From Pseudomonadota bacterium (GTDB taxonomy: Bacteria > Pseudomonadota > Alphaproteobacteria > Micropepsales > Micropepsaceae): DNA of 64,000 nt. Position numbers and translations under genes: made by a program. Location: NCBI GenBank assembly GCA_016201105.1, contig JACQDN010000061.1:41536-105535 (forward strand), given 5' to 3'. This document shows, in pieces, positions 45,454 to 54,670 of this stretch (positions are counted from its first letter, which is position 1; every line of letters begins with the position of its first letter). A model generated the notes under the pieces. It was not told the origin of the DNA and did not search any database. It was given only the letters and a program-made list of their open reading frames with translations.

Positions 45454-47121
45454 TCACATGTCCCGCGCATCGCGGAACGCGTTGGTGATGGGATAGCGCC
45501 GATCGCGGCCGAAGTTGCGCGAGGTGATCTTCACGCCCGGTGGCGCCTGACGGCGTTTGTACTCCGATACGTAGAGGAGCTGCTCGACCCGTTTGACGGT
45601 GGCGGGGTGATAGCCCTGCTTCACGACGTCTTCGAACTTCATCTCATTTTCCACGAGACATTCGAGGATGCCGTCGAGGATGTCGTAAGGCGGCAGCGAG
45701 TCCTGATCCTTCTGGTTCTCGCGCAATTCGGCGCTCGGCGGACGGGTGATAACGTTTTCCGGCATGACGCGCCCCGTCGGTCCCAGCGCGCCTTTCGGCA
45801 CGAACTGATTGCGCCAGCGCGCGAGCCGGAAGACCTCCATTTTGTAGACGTCCTTGAGCACGTTGTAGCCGCCGCACATGTCGCCATAAAGCGTGGCGTA
45901 GCCGACGCTCATCTCGGACTTGTTGCCGGTCGTCAGCACCATCGGGCCGAACTTGTTGGAGATCGCCATCAGGATGACGCCGCGAATGCGCGACTGGATG
46001 TTCTCTTCCGTGGTGTCCGCGGCCTTGCCGGTAAACGTGCCCTTGAGCGAGTTCGTGAAAGCGGCGACGGCCGGTTCGATCGGAACCGTCTCGTAGTTGA
46101 CGCCGAGAAGTTTGGCGATCTCGGCTGCGTCGTCGAGACTTTCCTGGCTGGTGTATTTCGACGGCAGCATCACGCAGCGCACGCGATCGGGGCCCAGCGC
46201 ATCGACCGCCACTGCGGCGGATAGCGCGGAATCGATGCCACCGGAGAGGCCCAGCACGACGCCGGGAAAGCGGTTCTTGTTCACATAGTCGCGCAAGCCC
46301 AGCATCATGGCCTGATAGACGGACTGCGAGCGTTCTTCGCCCGCTTCGTTTTGACCGGCAGCGCAGACCCAGCCTTTCGCCGTGCGCGACCACTCCGTCA
46401 CCACGACGTCTTCCCGCCAGGCCGGCAGCGCCCAGGCGAGTTTGCCGTCGGCATTGGCAATTAACGACGCGCCGTCGAAGACAAGTTCGTCCTGGCCGCC
46501 CACCTGATTGAGATAGATCAGCGGCAAACCACTTTCGGTAACGCGGCTGACAATGAGATTGAGGCGGACGTCTTCCTTGCCGGCTTCGAAGGGCGAGCCG
46601 TTCGGCACCAAAAGGATTTCGCCGCCGGTTTCGGTGAGGCATTCCACAACGTCCGGCGTCCAGATGTCTTCGCAGATGGGAACGCCAATGCGAACGCCGC
46701 GTACGTTGAACGGCCCCGGCATTGGACCAACCGCGAAGACGCGCTTCTCGTCGAACACCCCATAGTTGGGCAGATCGTGCTTGAAGGTGTGGCCGGCGAT
46801 TTTGCCGCCGTCGAGAAAAAGGCACGCGTTATAGAGCCTACCCTCGTCTACCCAAGGCGTACCGATGAGAAGCGCCGGACCGCCGTCTGCCGTATCCTTG
46901 GCGAGCTTTTCGATCGCCTCGCGGGCGTCGTCCTGCAACGCCGGTTTGAGCACCAGATCTTCGGGCGGGTAGCCGACAATGAAGAGCTCCGGGAAGAGAA
47001 CGACATCCGCCCCGCCCTTGGCTGCATCCGCGCGCGCGCGTCTCGCCTTGGCGAGATTGCCGACGATATCGCCCATCGTGGGATTGAGCTGGGCGAGTGC
47101 GATACGAAGGCGGTCAGTCAT
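45454..47121 (-). CDS. nadE: glutamine-dependent NAD+ synthetase
   Basis: 555 residues with two enzymes in one chain. The N-terminal nitrilase-type glutaminase has the triad E45, K114, C150 (FPELF, KHDLPNYGVFDE, PICEDIW). The C-terminal synthetase has the PP-loop LGLSGGIDSALSA and GNKSEMSVGYATLYGD. It converts deamido-NAD to NAD using ammonia channelled from glutamine. The periplasmic-protein gene ends 21 bases upstream. Confidence 0.95.
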   Translation of the reverse strand: MTDRLRIALAQLNPTMGDIVGNLAKARRARADAAKGGADVVLFPELFIVGYPPEDLVLKPALQDDAREAIEKLAKDTADGGPALLIGTPWVDEGRLYNACLFLDGGKIAGHTFKHDLPNYGVFDEKRVFAVGPMPGPFNVRGVRIGVPICEDIWTPDVVECLTETGGEILLVPNGSPFEAGKEDVRLNLIVSRVTESGLPLIYLNQVGGQDELVFDGASLIANADGKLAWALPAWREDVVVTEWSRTAKGWVCAAGQNEAGEERSQSVYQAMMLGLRDYVNKNRFPGVVLGLSGGIDSALSAAVAVDALGPDRVRCVMLPSKYTSQESLDDAAEIAKLLGVNYETVPIEPAVAAFTNSLKGTFTGKAADTTEENIQSRIRGVILMAISNKFGPMVLTTGNKSEMSVGYATLYGDMCGGYNVLKDVYKMEVFRLARWRNQFVPKGALGPTGRVMPENVITRPPSAELRENQKDQDSLPPYDILDGILECLVENEMKFEDVVKQGYHPATVKRVEQLLYVSEYKRRQAPPGVKITSRNFGRDRRYPITNAFRDARDM

Positions 47122-47142
47122 AGGTGCGGGGTGTAGCGCGCC

Positions 47143-47610
47143 TCACTCCACGGCGCAAAAGGTGTCGTCGCCCGAGGCTTTCTTGCCCTTTTCACACATC
47201 TCGCTCCAAAACGGCATCAACCGCTCACTCGTCTCCGCAATCATCGCGCGCAGGCTTGCCCCGTCGTGGTCGGTCCCAGCCCCGTCCTTCAGCCAGGCGG
47301 GCAGGAACGGACCGGAGCACAGTTTCGCCGAGACGAGCGAGCGCCGGCAGGCTTCGTTGGCGACGAGATTGTAGCGCAGCACGGCCGTCACAAGCTCTTC
47401 GAAGGCATGGGCGCGCTGCGCCTCAGGCGTATCGAGATCGGCATCCCTGGCATTTGGCGCGAGCAGCTTCAGCGCTTCCGTGCTCTGATCCATCATCACG
47501 CCGAGACGACCCGCCTCGATGGCGAGCGTGGAGGGATCGTCGCCTTCTGCAGCAAGGACGGGAATGACGAGGAATGAGAGCGCGAGGGCCAAAAGACCGA
47601 GAGAACGCAT
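47143..47610 (-). CDS. unrecognised periplasmic protein
   Basis: 155 residues with a clear signal peptide (MRSLGLLALALSFLVIPVLAAEG) and a helical mature part. Three cysteines (EACRRS, AKLCSG, DTFCAVE) plus SEMCEKG could form two disulfides. No family recognised. ATG at 47610 is preferred over one six codons earlier because it starts the signal peptide directly. It sits between the Gfo/Idh/MocA oxidoreductase and nadE genes. Confidence 0.72.
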   Translation of the reverse strand: MRSLGLLALALSFLVIPVLAAEGDDPSTLAIEAGRLGVMMDQSTEALKLLAPNARDADLDTPEAQRAHAFEELVTAVLRYNLVANEACRRSLVSAKLCSGPFLPAWLKDGAGTDHDGASLRAMIAETSERLMPFWSEMCEKGKKASGDDTFCAVE

Positions 47611-47657
47611 GGACAATTGGCCAAGCAAAACGCAGGTTTTGGAGCGCCCAGGCGAAA

Positions 47658-48620
47658 CTAGGCGTGAAGCGCAAACTCTCCGCTGGAACGCCTTTCGCCG
47701 AGCGGCGCGCAGGCCTCATCGATCAGCAGCGCGGTTTCCAGCGCGCGGCGTGCTTCTTCAGGGCGGACGAGCGAAGCGGCGCCGATGCGCGCGGCTTCCA
47801 CGAAGCCGGCGATGGATTCGCCCAGCGGATCTTCCAGTTGCGGCGGACTCAACAGGCGCTTGGTCGTGTTGCGGACCTGGCGTGTGATGAAATCGATTTC
47901 GATGACGCCGTCGTCGTAGACCGCGCGCATGCCGCGGCGGCGGATCGGCGAGACGCGGCTGGCGACGAGACGCGCCTGAGAGCCGTTCTCGAAGGAAACG
48001 ACGGTGGAGACTTCATCCGGGTGACGCGCTTGCACCGTGCGGCTACGGGCTTGCACGTCGGCAACGCCATGGGGGATCAGCCGATGCACGAGATCCAGAT
48101 CATGGATCATCAGATCGAGCACGGCACTGACATCCGCGCCGCGGCCCGTCCATGGCCCGGTCCGCCAGCATTCCACTTCCAGCGGTGCATCGGGATAGGA
48201 AAGCAGGCCCGTGCGGGCAAAGACGTAACGCTCTTGATGGCCGACGGTGAGAACGCGGTTCTTCACTTCCGCCAGCGCGATGAGCGAATCCGCTTCATCC
48301 AGATTGATGGCGATGGGCTTTTCCACCAGCACGTCGGTGTTGGCGTTCAGGAAGGCGCGCACGATCGGCGCATGGGTGACGGCCGGCGAGCAGACGCTGA
48401 CGACGTCGACCATGCCCAGAAGCTCGCGCCAATCGGAGAAGGCGGGCACGCCATGGGCGGCCATATGCGTGCGGCGGGCATCGGCACTCGGGTCGGCAAC
48501 ACCGACGAGTTCGACACCGGCGAGTTTGGAATATTTGGCGGCGTGGTGGCGGCCGAAGGCGCCAATCCCGACGACGCCGGCACGCAGTATTCTGGTCTGG
48601 CTGGACGGAACGCGTGCCAA
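47658..48620 (-). CDS. Gfo/Idh/MocA family NAD(P)-dependent oxidoreductase
   Basis: 320 residues. N-terminal Rossmann fold with AGVVGIGAFGRHHAAKY, then the family's EKPI motif (DVLVEKPIAINL), followed by the alpha/beta domain with HDLDLVHRL. The family oxidises or reduces sugars and nucleotide sugars. In alphaproteobacteria a member of this kind is often encoded near lipid A genes, but none are seen here. Substrate unassigned. It heads a minus-strand run down to gltX. Confidence 0.87.
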   Translation of the reverse strand: MARVPSSQTRILRAGVVGIGAFGRHHAAKYSKLAGVELVGVADPSADARRTHMAAHGVPAFSDWRELLGMVDVVSVCSPAVTHAPIVRAFLNANTDVLVEKPIAINLDEADSLIALAEVKNRVLTVGHQERYVFARTGLLSYPDAPLEVECWRTGPWTGRGADVSAVLDLMIHDLDLVHRLIPHGVADVQARSRTVQARHPDEVSTVVSFENGSQARLVASRVSPIRRRGMRAVYDDGVIEIDFITRQVRNTTKRLLSPPQLEDPLGESIAGFVEAARIGAASLVRPEEARRALETALLIDEACAPLGERRSSGEFALHA

Positions 48621-48769
48621 AAGGAATCCCCGCGGAAATACCGAGGTTTATGAGCCACACGGGCGGGGTCGGCGGCGACTCATAAAATGTTTCGCCTTGT
48701 TACACCCCCTCCCCCTGATAGGTTATCGCCCATTCAGCCACCTCAATTCTCATGGTTAAGGAGATCTTC

Positions 48770-49798
48770 ATGACAGACCAAAAAAACCGGGAAATCCGCC
48801 TGAAAAGACGGCCGTCCGGGATGCCGACCACCGGCGATTTCGAGCTGGTCGAGACCCACGTCCCCACCCCTGGTCCGGGCCAGATCCTGATCCGCAACAG
48901 CTACATGTCCGTCGACCCCTACATGCGCGGGCGCATGGTGGACCGCGAGAGCTACACCCCGCCCTTCCAGATCGGAGAGACCCTCTCGGGCGGCGCCGTG
49001 GGCCAAGTGGTCGCTTCCAACAACAACGTCCAGTTCAAGGCGGGCGACTTCGTCTCCAACTTCGCCGGCTGGCGCGAATGGTTCGTGTCCGACGGCGCGG
49101 GTCTGCAAAAGATCGACCCCACCCTGGCGCCCGTACAGGCCTATCTGGGCGCACTTGGCATGCCGGGGCTCACCGCCTATGCGGGCTTGCTCAAAGTGGG
49201 CGAGCTGAAGGAAGGCGAGCGGGTCTTCGTGTCGGCCGCCAGCGGCGCGGTCGGCGCCATCGTCTGCCAGATCGCCAAGAACAAGGGGTGCTACGTCGTC
49301 GGTTCCGCCGGCTCGGACGAGAAGTGCGATTGGCTCAAAAAGGAAGCGCGCTGCAACGAGACCATAAACTATCGCAAAGCGGGCAACCTTGCGGCCGCGC
49401 TGCGCAGAGCCGCGCCCGAAGGTATCGACGTCTATTTCGAGAATGTCGGCGGCGAGCATCTCGACGCGGCACTCGCCAACATGCGCATGAACGGGCGCAT
49501 CGCGGTATGTGGAATGATCGCACAGTACAACGCGACCGAGCTTCCTCCCGGACCGAGCAACATCATCTCAGTCATTCCGCTCCGGTTGACCATCAAAGGC
49601 TTCATCGTCTCGGACTACATGAACATGACGCCGCAATTCCTCGCCGACATGGGCAAATGGGCGAAAGAAGGAAAGATGAAATGGCGCGAGACGATTCTCG
49701 ACGGCATAGAGAAAGCACCGGAAGCCTTCATCGGACTCTTCAAGGGCGACAATTTCGGCAAGATGCTGGTGCGCGTTGGGCCGGATAAGGTTGTGTGA
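48770..49798 (+). CDS. zinc-free NADP-dependent oxidoreductase (MDR family, CurA-like)
   Basis: 342 residues of the leukotriene B4 12-hydroxydehydrogenase/CurA branch: RPSGMPTTGDFELVE at the start, SVDPYMRGRM, and the NADP-binding GAVGAIVCQIAKNKG. No catalytic zinc ligands are present, as expected for this branch, which reduces alkenals, enones or quinones. ATG at 48770 is preceded by AAGGAG at the proper distance; an ATG at 48752 lacks one. Downstream is palindromic copy F. Confidence 0.9.
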   Translation: MTDQKNREIRLKRRPSGMPTTGDFELVETHVPTPGPGQILIRNSYMSVDPYMRGRMVDRESYTPPFQIGETLSGGAVGQVVASNNNVQFKAGDFVSNFAGWREWFVSDGAGLQKIDPTLAPVQAYLGALGMPGLTAYAGLLKVGELKEGERVFVSAASGAVGAIVCQIAKNKGCYVVGSAGSDEKCDWLKKEARCNETINYRKAGNLAAALRRAAPEGIDVYFENVGGEHLDAALANMRMNGRIAVCGMIAQYNATELPPGPSNIISVIPLRLTIKGFIVSDYMNMTPQFLADMGKWAKEGKMKWRETILDGIEKAPEAFIGLFKGDNFGKMLVRVGPDKVV

Positions 49799-49807
49799 CG
49801 TACTATT

Positions 49808-49944
49808 CCACCCTCCCTTGGGAGGGTCGAAATTTGCGAAGCAAATTTCGGGGAGGATACGGACGGAGATTCTCCTTCCTGATCCTCCCCAAAATCTTCG
49901 CTCACTACGTTCACGAAGATTTCGACCCTCCCGAGGGAGGGTGA
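49808..49944. repeat. intergenic palindromic element, subtype II, copy F
   Basis: Between convergent genes. Outer arms CACCCTCCCTTGGGAGGGTC and GACCCTCCCGAGGGAGGGTG pair with one or two mismatches. Inside are GAAATTTGC/GCAAATTTC and AAATCTTCG..CGAAGATTT hairpins and GGGGAGGAT pairing with ATCCTCCCC. Confidence 0.8.
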
Positions 49945-49946
49945 GT

Positions 49947-50690
49947 CTAGTCCTCCGGCCCCAACGCCAGAATGTTGGTGATCGCAGCGACGACGAGATA
50001 GGAGAACATCAACGGTGCGAGGCCGATCATCACTGAACCGATAACGGTTGGGAACACCCCGCACGGCAATAGGCTGTAAGCCGTTCCGAAGAACAGCAGC
50101 TGAATTGCGACCACGGCGAGCAGGCCCAGCACCGCGGCGAGCGGCGTTTCGCCGAACATTTCCGGCCTGACCTTGCGCTCCAGGCGCACGATTCCGGCGG
50201 CCAGGCGGATCCGGGACAATGCCGAGCCTAGGTAGATCAGCGCCAAAAGCCATGCGAAGGCCGAGGCGAAAACGATGCCACCGCCTTCGATGGGACACGC
50301 CGCGAGTGCCGTTTCCAAGGATCGTTGCGCGGGAACGACAAAGTGCAACGCTGCTTGCAGCGCGCCCAGCACGCCGCCCAATTCCTTCTCCGGCGCAAAG
50401 CTGATCTGCATCGCAAAACTCGCGACGACAAAGATCATGAACACGATTTCGTTGAAGCCGGGTGCGAAATGAATGGGCTGCAGGCGGGAGAGTTTTCCGA
50501 TCCCACCGGCGAAACCGAAGCCGCCGACAAACAAGAGCCCCATCGGCACGAACAGCACGATGCAGAGCCCGATCTGAAGCAGCGCCTGGCTCACGGGAAT
50601 TCCGCCGTGAATCGCGGCCACGACGGCATGGGCACCGGCGAAGAGGCAAAACGCAACCCAGGCTTTCGCGAGCAACCGCGCAGCGCCCAT
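49947..50690 (-). CDS. unrecognised multi-pass membrane protein
   Basis: 247 residues with about six transmembrane helices (for example CIVLFVPMGLLFVGGFGF, IVFMIFVVASFAM, VLGLLAVVAIQLLFFGTAY). No motif or family recognised. It follows the DAHP synthase gene on the same strand by 33 bases and may be co-transcribed with it. Confidence 0.7.
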   Translation of the reverse strand: MGAARLLAKAWVAFCLFAGAHAVVAAIHGGIPVSQALLQIGLCIVLFVPMGLLFVGGFGFAGGIGKLSRLQPIHFAPGFNEIVFMIFVVASFAMQISFAPEKELGGVLGALQAALHFVVPAQRSLETALAACPIEGGGIVFASAFAWLLALIYLGSALSRIRLAAGIVRLERKVRPEMFGETPLAAVLGLLAVVAIQLLFFGTAYSLLPCGVFPTVIGSVMIGLAPLMFSYLVVAAITNILALGPED

Positions 50691-50723
50691 CTTCGCAAAT
50701 CCCCTAGAGCGTCACAGCCGGCT

Positions 50724-52094
50724 TCACGCGGAAGCGGCGATGGGCGCGCCCTTCTTTCTTTTGGCGGCCATCCACTCGGCCATCATGAAGGCAAGTTCGA
50801 GCGCCTGGCTGGCATTGAGGCGCGGATCGCAGGCCGTGGTATAGCGGTCGTCCAGGTTGACTTCCGTAATGGCCTGCGCGCCGCCGAGACACTCGGTGAC
50901 GTTCTGTCCGGTCATCTCCAGATGCACGCCGCCGGGATAGGTGCCTTCGGCCGCATGGATCTCGAAGAAGGATTTGAGCTCCTTCACCACGCGATCGAAC
51001 GGGCGGGTCTTGCGGCCGTTGGCCGTGCTGACGGTATTGCCGTGCATGGGATCGCAAGACCACACGACACTGCGGCCCTTCACGGCGCGAATGAGGCGCG
51101 GCAGCTTCTCGCCGACTTTGTCCGCACCGCAGCGCACGATCAGCGTGAGCCGGCCGGGAATATCCTTCGGGTTTAGGATGTCTATGAGGCGCGAAAGCTC
51201 GTCCTCGCTCATCGAGGGCCCGCATTTGAGACCGATGGGATTCTTCACGCCGCGGCAGAATTCGACATGGGCGCCGTCAGGCTGGCGCGTGCGATCGCCG
51301 ATCCAGATCATGTGCGCCGAGGTGTCGTAGATCTCCCGTGTCAGCGAATCTTCGCGCGCGAGCGCCTCTTCGTAAGCGAGCAGCAGCGCTTCGTGGCTGA
51401 AGTAGAAATCGACCTGCGAGGTCTGCTGCTTCACCATGTCGGCAAGCGAGAACGTGCGCAGGAATTCCACGCCTTCGTCGATTTTGTCCACGACGTCGCG
51501 GTAACGCTGCTCCAGATCGGGATGGTGGTGATCCAGATACCAATGCCGGGCGCGCTTGAGATCGGCATAGCCGCCGGTTGCGAAAGCGCGCACCAGATTT
51601 GCCGTGGCCGCGGCCTGGTAATAGGCGCTCAACATGCGCGCGGGATCGGGCCTGCGCGCGCTTTCCGAAAATTCTTCGCCGTTGATGATGTCGCCACGAT
51701 AGGACGGCAGCGTGATGCCGTCGCGCGTCTCGGTGTCGGCGCTGCGGGGCTTGGCGAACTGGCCGGCAATACGGCCGACCTTCACGACCGGCACGTCGGC
51801 GGCGAATGTCAGCACCGTTGCCATGCTGAGGAAAACGCAGAACGTGTCGCGGATATTGTTGGCGCTGAATTCGGCGAAACTTTCCGCACAATCCCCACCC
51901 TGCAGCAGGAACGCATTGCCGCGGGAAACCTGCGCGAGCCCGGCCATGAGGTTGCGTGCCTCGCCCGCGAATACCAGCGGCGGATGGGTCGCCAGACGCG
52001 TCTCGACAGCCGCCAGAGCCGCCGGATCCGGGTATTCCGGGACCTGGCGGAGCGGTTTCGAGCGCCAGCTCGACTTGCTCCAGGGCTCGGCCAC
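50724..52094 (-). CDS. class II (plant-type) DAHP synthase
   Basis: 456-residue 3-deoxy-7-phosphoheptulonate synthase, first step of the shikimate pathway. Hallmarks: [27 protein letters not shown] and CDPMHGNT, with [14 protein letters not shown] near the end. The start is GTG at 52094, decided by AAGGAGG six bases upstream; a TTG at 52118 in the same frame has no such site. It stands apart from other aromatic amino acid genes. Confidence 0.94.
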   Translation of the reverse strand: MAEPWSKSSWRSKPLRQVPEYPDPAALAAVETRLATHPPLVFAGEARNLMAGLAQVSRGNAFLLQGGDCAESFAEFSANNIRDTFCVFLSMATVLTFAADVPVVKVGRIAGQFAKPRSADTETRDGITLPSYRGDIINGEEFSESARRPDPARMLSAYYQAAATANLVRAFATGGYADLKRARHWYLDHHHPDLEQRYRDVVDKIDEGVEFLRTFSLADMVKQQTSQVDFYFSHEALLLAYEEALAREDSLTREIYDTSAHMIWIGDRTRQPDGAHVEFCRGVKNPIGLKCGPSMSEDELSRLIDILNPKDIPGRLTLIVRCGADKVGEKLPRLIRAVKGRSVVWSCDPMHGNTVSTANGRKTRPFDRVVKELKSFFEIHAAEGTYPGGVHLEMTGQNVTECLGGAQAITEVNLDDRYTTACDPRLNASQALELAFMMAEWMAAKRKKGAPIAASA

Positions 52095-52204
52095 TTTGGC
52101 CTCCTTACGTCTCGCCAAGGATATACGGGAGCGGCCAAGCCTTTGCCAGTGTGGCGGAAAAGCGTGGTGAATGCATGCTCCGCGGGGACCAAACCGGCAC
52201 CGTG

Positions 52205-53173
52205 TCAGTGTGCGTCTGCGCCCGTCACGTAAATCTTGTGTTCCTTATAGGCGATGTAAAGGTGGAGCTTTTGCAGCACGTTCATGCCGAGGATCAAATC
52301 CTGCGTTTCGAGTTTGTCGGCATAGATGGGATCGAGGTCGATCTTGTCGAGATGGCGCTTGTCAAAACTCTCCTGCGCGCGGTCTTTCAAGATCAGGATC
52401 AGCGGATTGCTTACCGCCAGGCCGCCGACGGATAGCGACTTGAAGCGATAGCTGAACTGCACCAAATCGGCATCCGTTGCGTTCGCGACAGGCTCCATGC
52501 CCGGGGAGTTCTCCTCGAGATTGAATTTTCTCCTGCCGGTGCCGTCGCTGAGCAGCGTGTCCGGCGAACCGGTATCGAGAACGGCCTTTATCTCCTTGCC
52601 GTCCAATGTCATGGGAAGGTAGATGTTCCCGAGCGAGATGCGAAAATCGACGTCGCTGTAGCTGGACGTCCAGTAAACGACTTTGCCTTCGCAATGTTCG
52701 GTCGAAATCAGATTGAACTTCTTGCCGGCAAAATCAAAATCGAGGTCGAACCGCGCGAGAATGTCGGGGCCCAAAATGCCGGCAATATCTCCCTCATTGT
52801 CGGATCGCCGCGGCATGACGACCATGGCGAGATTGTCGCCCTTGACCGGCCCAACCTTGAGATGAGGCACCATCACATACTTCTTCGAAACTTTTCCTGC
52901 GACATCGTACAGTTCGATGCTGGAGTCGATCGGGCCCGTCGTGAGGTCAAGTTCCTTCACCACATCATCGAACAGCTCAGAGTATGGGCTACCCGTATCG
53001 ATGATGAACTTCCGCGGCGTGTCATTGATCGAAATCTGAACGACGACACGACCCGGGTAACCATCCAGCATGTCGAGCGAAGCGATTTGCTTCAGCGCAC
53101 AATCGTCCGCGAACGCTGGTATCGCGAACGCAACACTGGAAACAACGGATAAGATCCATCCCAATTTGCGCAT
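52205..53173 (-). CDS. two-lobed retropepsin-like aspartic protease, exported
   Basis: 322 residues. Signal peptide ([17 protein letters not shown]) followed by two retropepsin-like domains, each with its own active-site motif: DTGSPYS at 59-65 and DTGSPDT at 200-206, and each with a hydrophobic-glycine flap-side motif (ILGPDIL at 133-139, ILGMNVL near 295). Two DTGS sites in one chain recall a pepsin-like bilobal enzyme formed by duplication. Substrate unknown. ATG at 53173 starts the signal peptide. Confidence 0.82.
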   Translation of the reverse strand: MRKLGWILSVVSSVAFAIPAFADDCALKQIASLDMLDGYPGRVVVQISINDTPRKFIIDTGSPYSELFDDVVKELDLTTGPIDSSIELYDVAGKVSKKYVMVPHLKVGPVKGDNLAMVVMPRRSDNEGDIAGILGPDILARFDLDFDFAGKKFNLISTEHCEGKVVYWTSSYSDVDFRISLGNIYLPMTLDGKEIKAVLDTGSPDTLLSDGTGRRKFNLEENSPGMEPVANATDADLVQFSYRFKSLSVGGLAVSNPLILILKDRAQESFDKRHLDKIDLDPIYADKLETQDLILGMNVLQKLHLYIAYKEHKIYVTGADAH

Positions 53174-53220
53174 GACCGCCCCCGCTGCGGCCACTATAGC
53201 AATTCGGCGCCGCGGCGCGA

Positions 53221-54597
53221 CTAGGCGGGCTCCTTCGAATAGCTCTTAGTGCGCATGGTCACGAGCTCCTCCGCCGCTGTGGGATGCAGCGCGACGGTGG
53301 CGTCGAAATCGGCCTTCGTCGCGCCCATTTTCAACGCGACGGCGACGACCTGCGTGATCTCGGCTGCGTCGAAGCCGAAGATGTGACAGCCGAGCACTTT
53401 GTCCGTCTTGGTATCGACGATAAGCTTGAACTGCGAGCGCATGTCGCGGCCGGACAGCGTGTGCTTCAGCGGCTTGAAGGTCGATTTATACACGTCGACG
53501 GCAAAGCCCCGTTCCAGCGCCTGCACTTCGGAAAGACCGACCGTGCCGATTTCCGGCTGGCTGAACACGGCGGTGGGCACGAGGTGATGGTCGACCTTGG
53601 TGGGTTTGCCTTCGTAGACCGTGCGCCAGAAACACATCGCCTCGTGAATGGCGACGGGCGTGAGCGCCAGCCGGTCCGTCACATCGCCGATGGCGTAAAT
53701 GTGCTCGACGCTGCTGCGCGAATATTCGTCGACTTTCACTTCGCCGCGCTCGCCGAGCGCCACAGCGGTTTTCTCGATCCCCATGCCGTCGGTATTGGGA
53801 ACGCGCCCCGTCGCTGCCATCACCAGGTCGGTCTCGATCATTTCATTGTGATCGGTGAAAACAAAAAACTTGCCGTCGTTCTTGTCGATCTTCTTGAGAT
53901 TGCGTCTGGTCACCACACGGATATTGCGCCGGGCGAGCGATGCGGTGAGGCAGTCGCGCAGGTCCTCGTCGAACCCCCGCAGCACCTTGTCGCCGCGATA
54001 GAGCAGCGTGACATCGCAGCCGAGGCCATCGAAAATTCCGGCGAATTCGACGGCGATATAGCCGCCGCCCACGATAACGACGCGCTTGGGCAACTTCTCC
54101 AGGTGAAAAGCCTCGTTGGAGGTGATGCAGTGTTCCTGACCGGGCACACCGATGTCGCGCTGCGGCCGCCCTCCCGTGGCAATGAGGAAGCGCTCGGCCC
54201 TGATCGTCTTGCCGCTCTTTTTCAACCTGACGGTATGGGGATCGGTAAACTCGGCGCGGTCCATGAAAATTTCGACACCCGCCTTCTTCACATTGGCGGT
54301 GTAGAGATCGGAAAGCCGAGCGATCTCGGCATCCTTGTTGGCGACCAGCGTTTTCCAATCGAAGTGGCGCTCGGGCAGCGTCCAGCCGAAGCCGGCGGCA
54401 TCTTCGAAGTCTTCCCCGAAATGGCTGGCATAGACGAACAGCTTCTTGGGGATACAGCCGCGGATCACGCAGGTGCCGCCGAAACCATATTCCTCGGCGA
54501 TGGCGACGCGGGCGCCGGATTGGGCGGCCATGCGGCTGGCGCGCACGCCGCCGGATCCGCCACCAATGACGAAAAGATCGTAGTCATAGCTCGACAT
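53221..54597 (-). CDS. gor: glutathione-disulfide reductase
   Basis: 458-residue FAD flavoenzyme reducing glutathione disulfide with NADPH. FAD motif FVIGGGSGGVRA, redox-active disulfide C43/C48 (GGTCVIRGCIPKK), NADPH motif VGGGYIAVEFAG and the C-terminal catalytic HPTAAEE. Complete length. It uses the glutathione that an Atm1-type exporter may also handle, though the genes are 15 kb apart. Confidence 0.94.
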   Translation of the reverse strand: MSSYDYDLFVIGGGSGGVRASRMAAQSGARVAIAEEYGFGGTCVIRGCIPKKLFVYASHFGEDFEDAAGFGWTLPERHFDWKTLVANKDAEIARLSDLYTANVKKAGVEIFMDRAEFTDPHTVRLKKSGKTIRAERFLIATGGRPQRDIGVPGQEHCITSNEAFHLEKLPKRVVIVGGGYIAVEFAGIFDGLGCDVTLLYRGDKVLRGFDEDLRDCLTASLARRNIRVVTRRNLKKIDKNDGKFFVFTDHNEMIETDLVMAATGRVPNTDGMGIEKTAVALGERGEVKVDEYSRSSVEHIYAIGDVTDRLALTPVAIHEAMCFWRTVYEGKPTKVDHHLVPTAVFSQPEIGTVGLSEVQALERGFAVDVYKSTFKPLKHTLSGRDMRSQFKLIVDTKTDKVLGCHIFGFDAAEITQVVAVALKMGATKADFDATVALHPTAAEELVTMRTKSYSKEPA

Positions 54598-54670
54598 TGA
54601 AGTAGCCTGTTCTTGCCTAGAAGCACTGAGCCGGGTTCACTGCCCGCATCAACGCCGGGGGGCGTGTCCG

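Noticed and set aside
53284..54600. 438-codon plus-strand frame opposite glutathione reductase
   Set aside because: The reductase motifs on the minus strand are complete; the plus frame has no recognisable domain.
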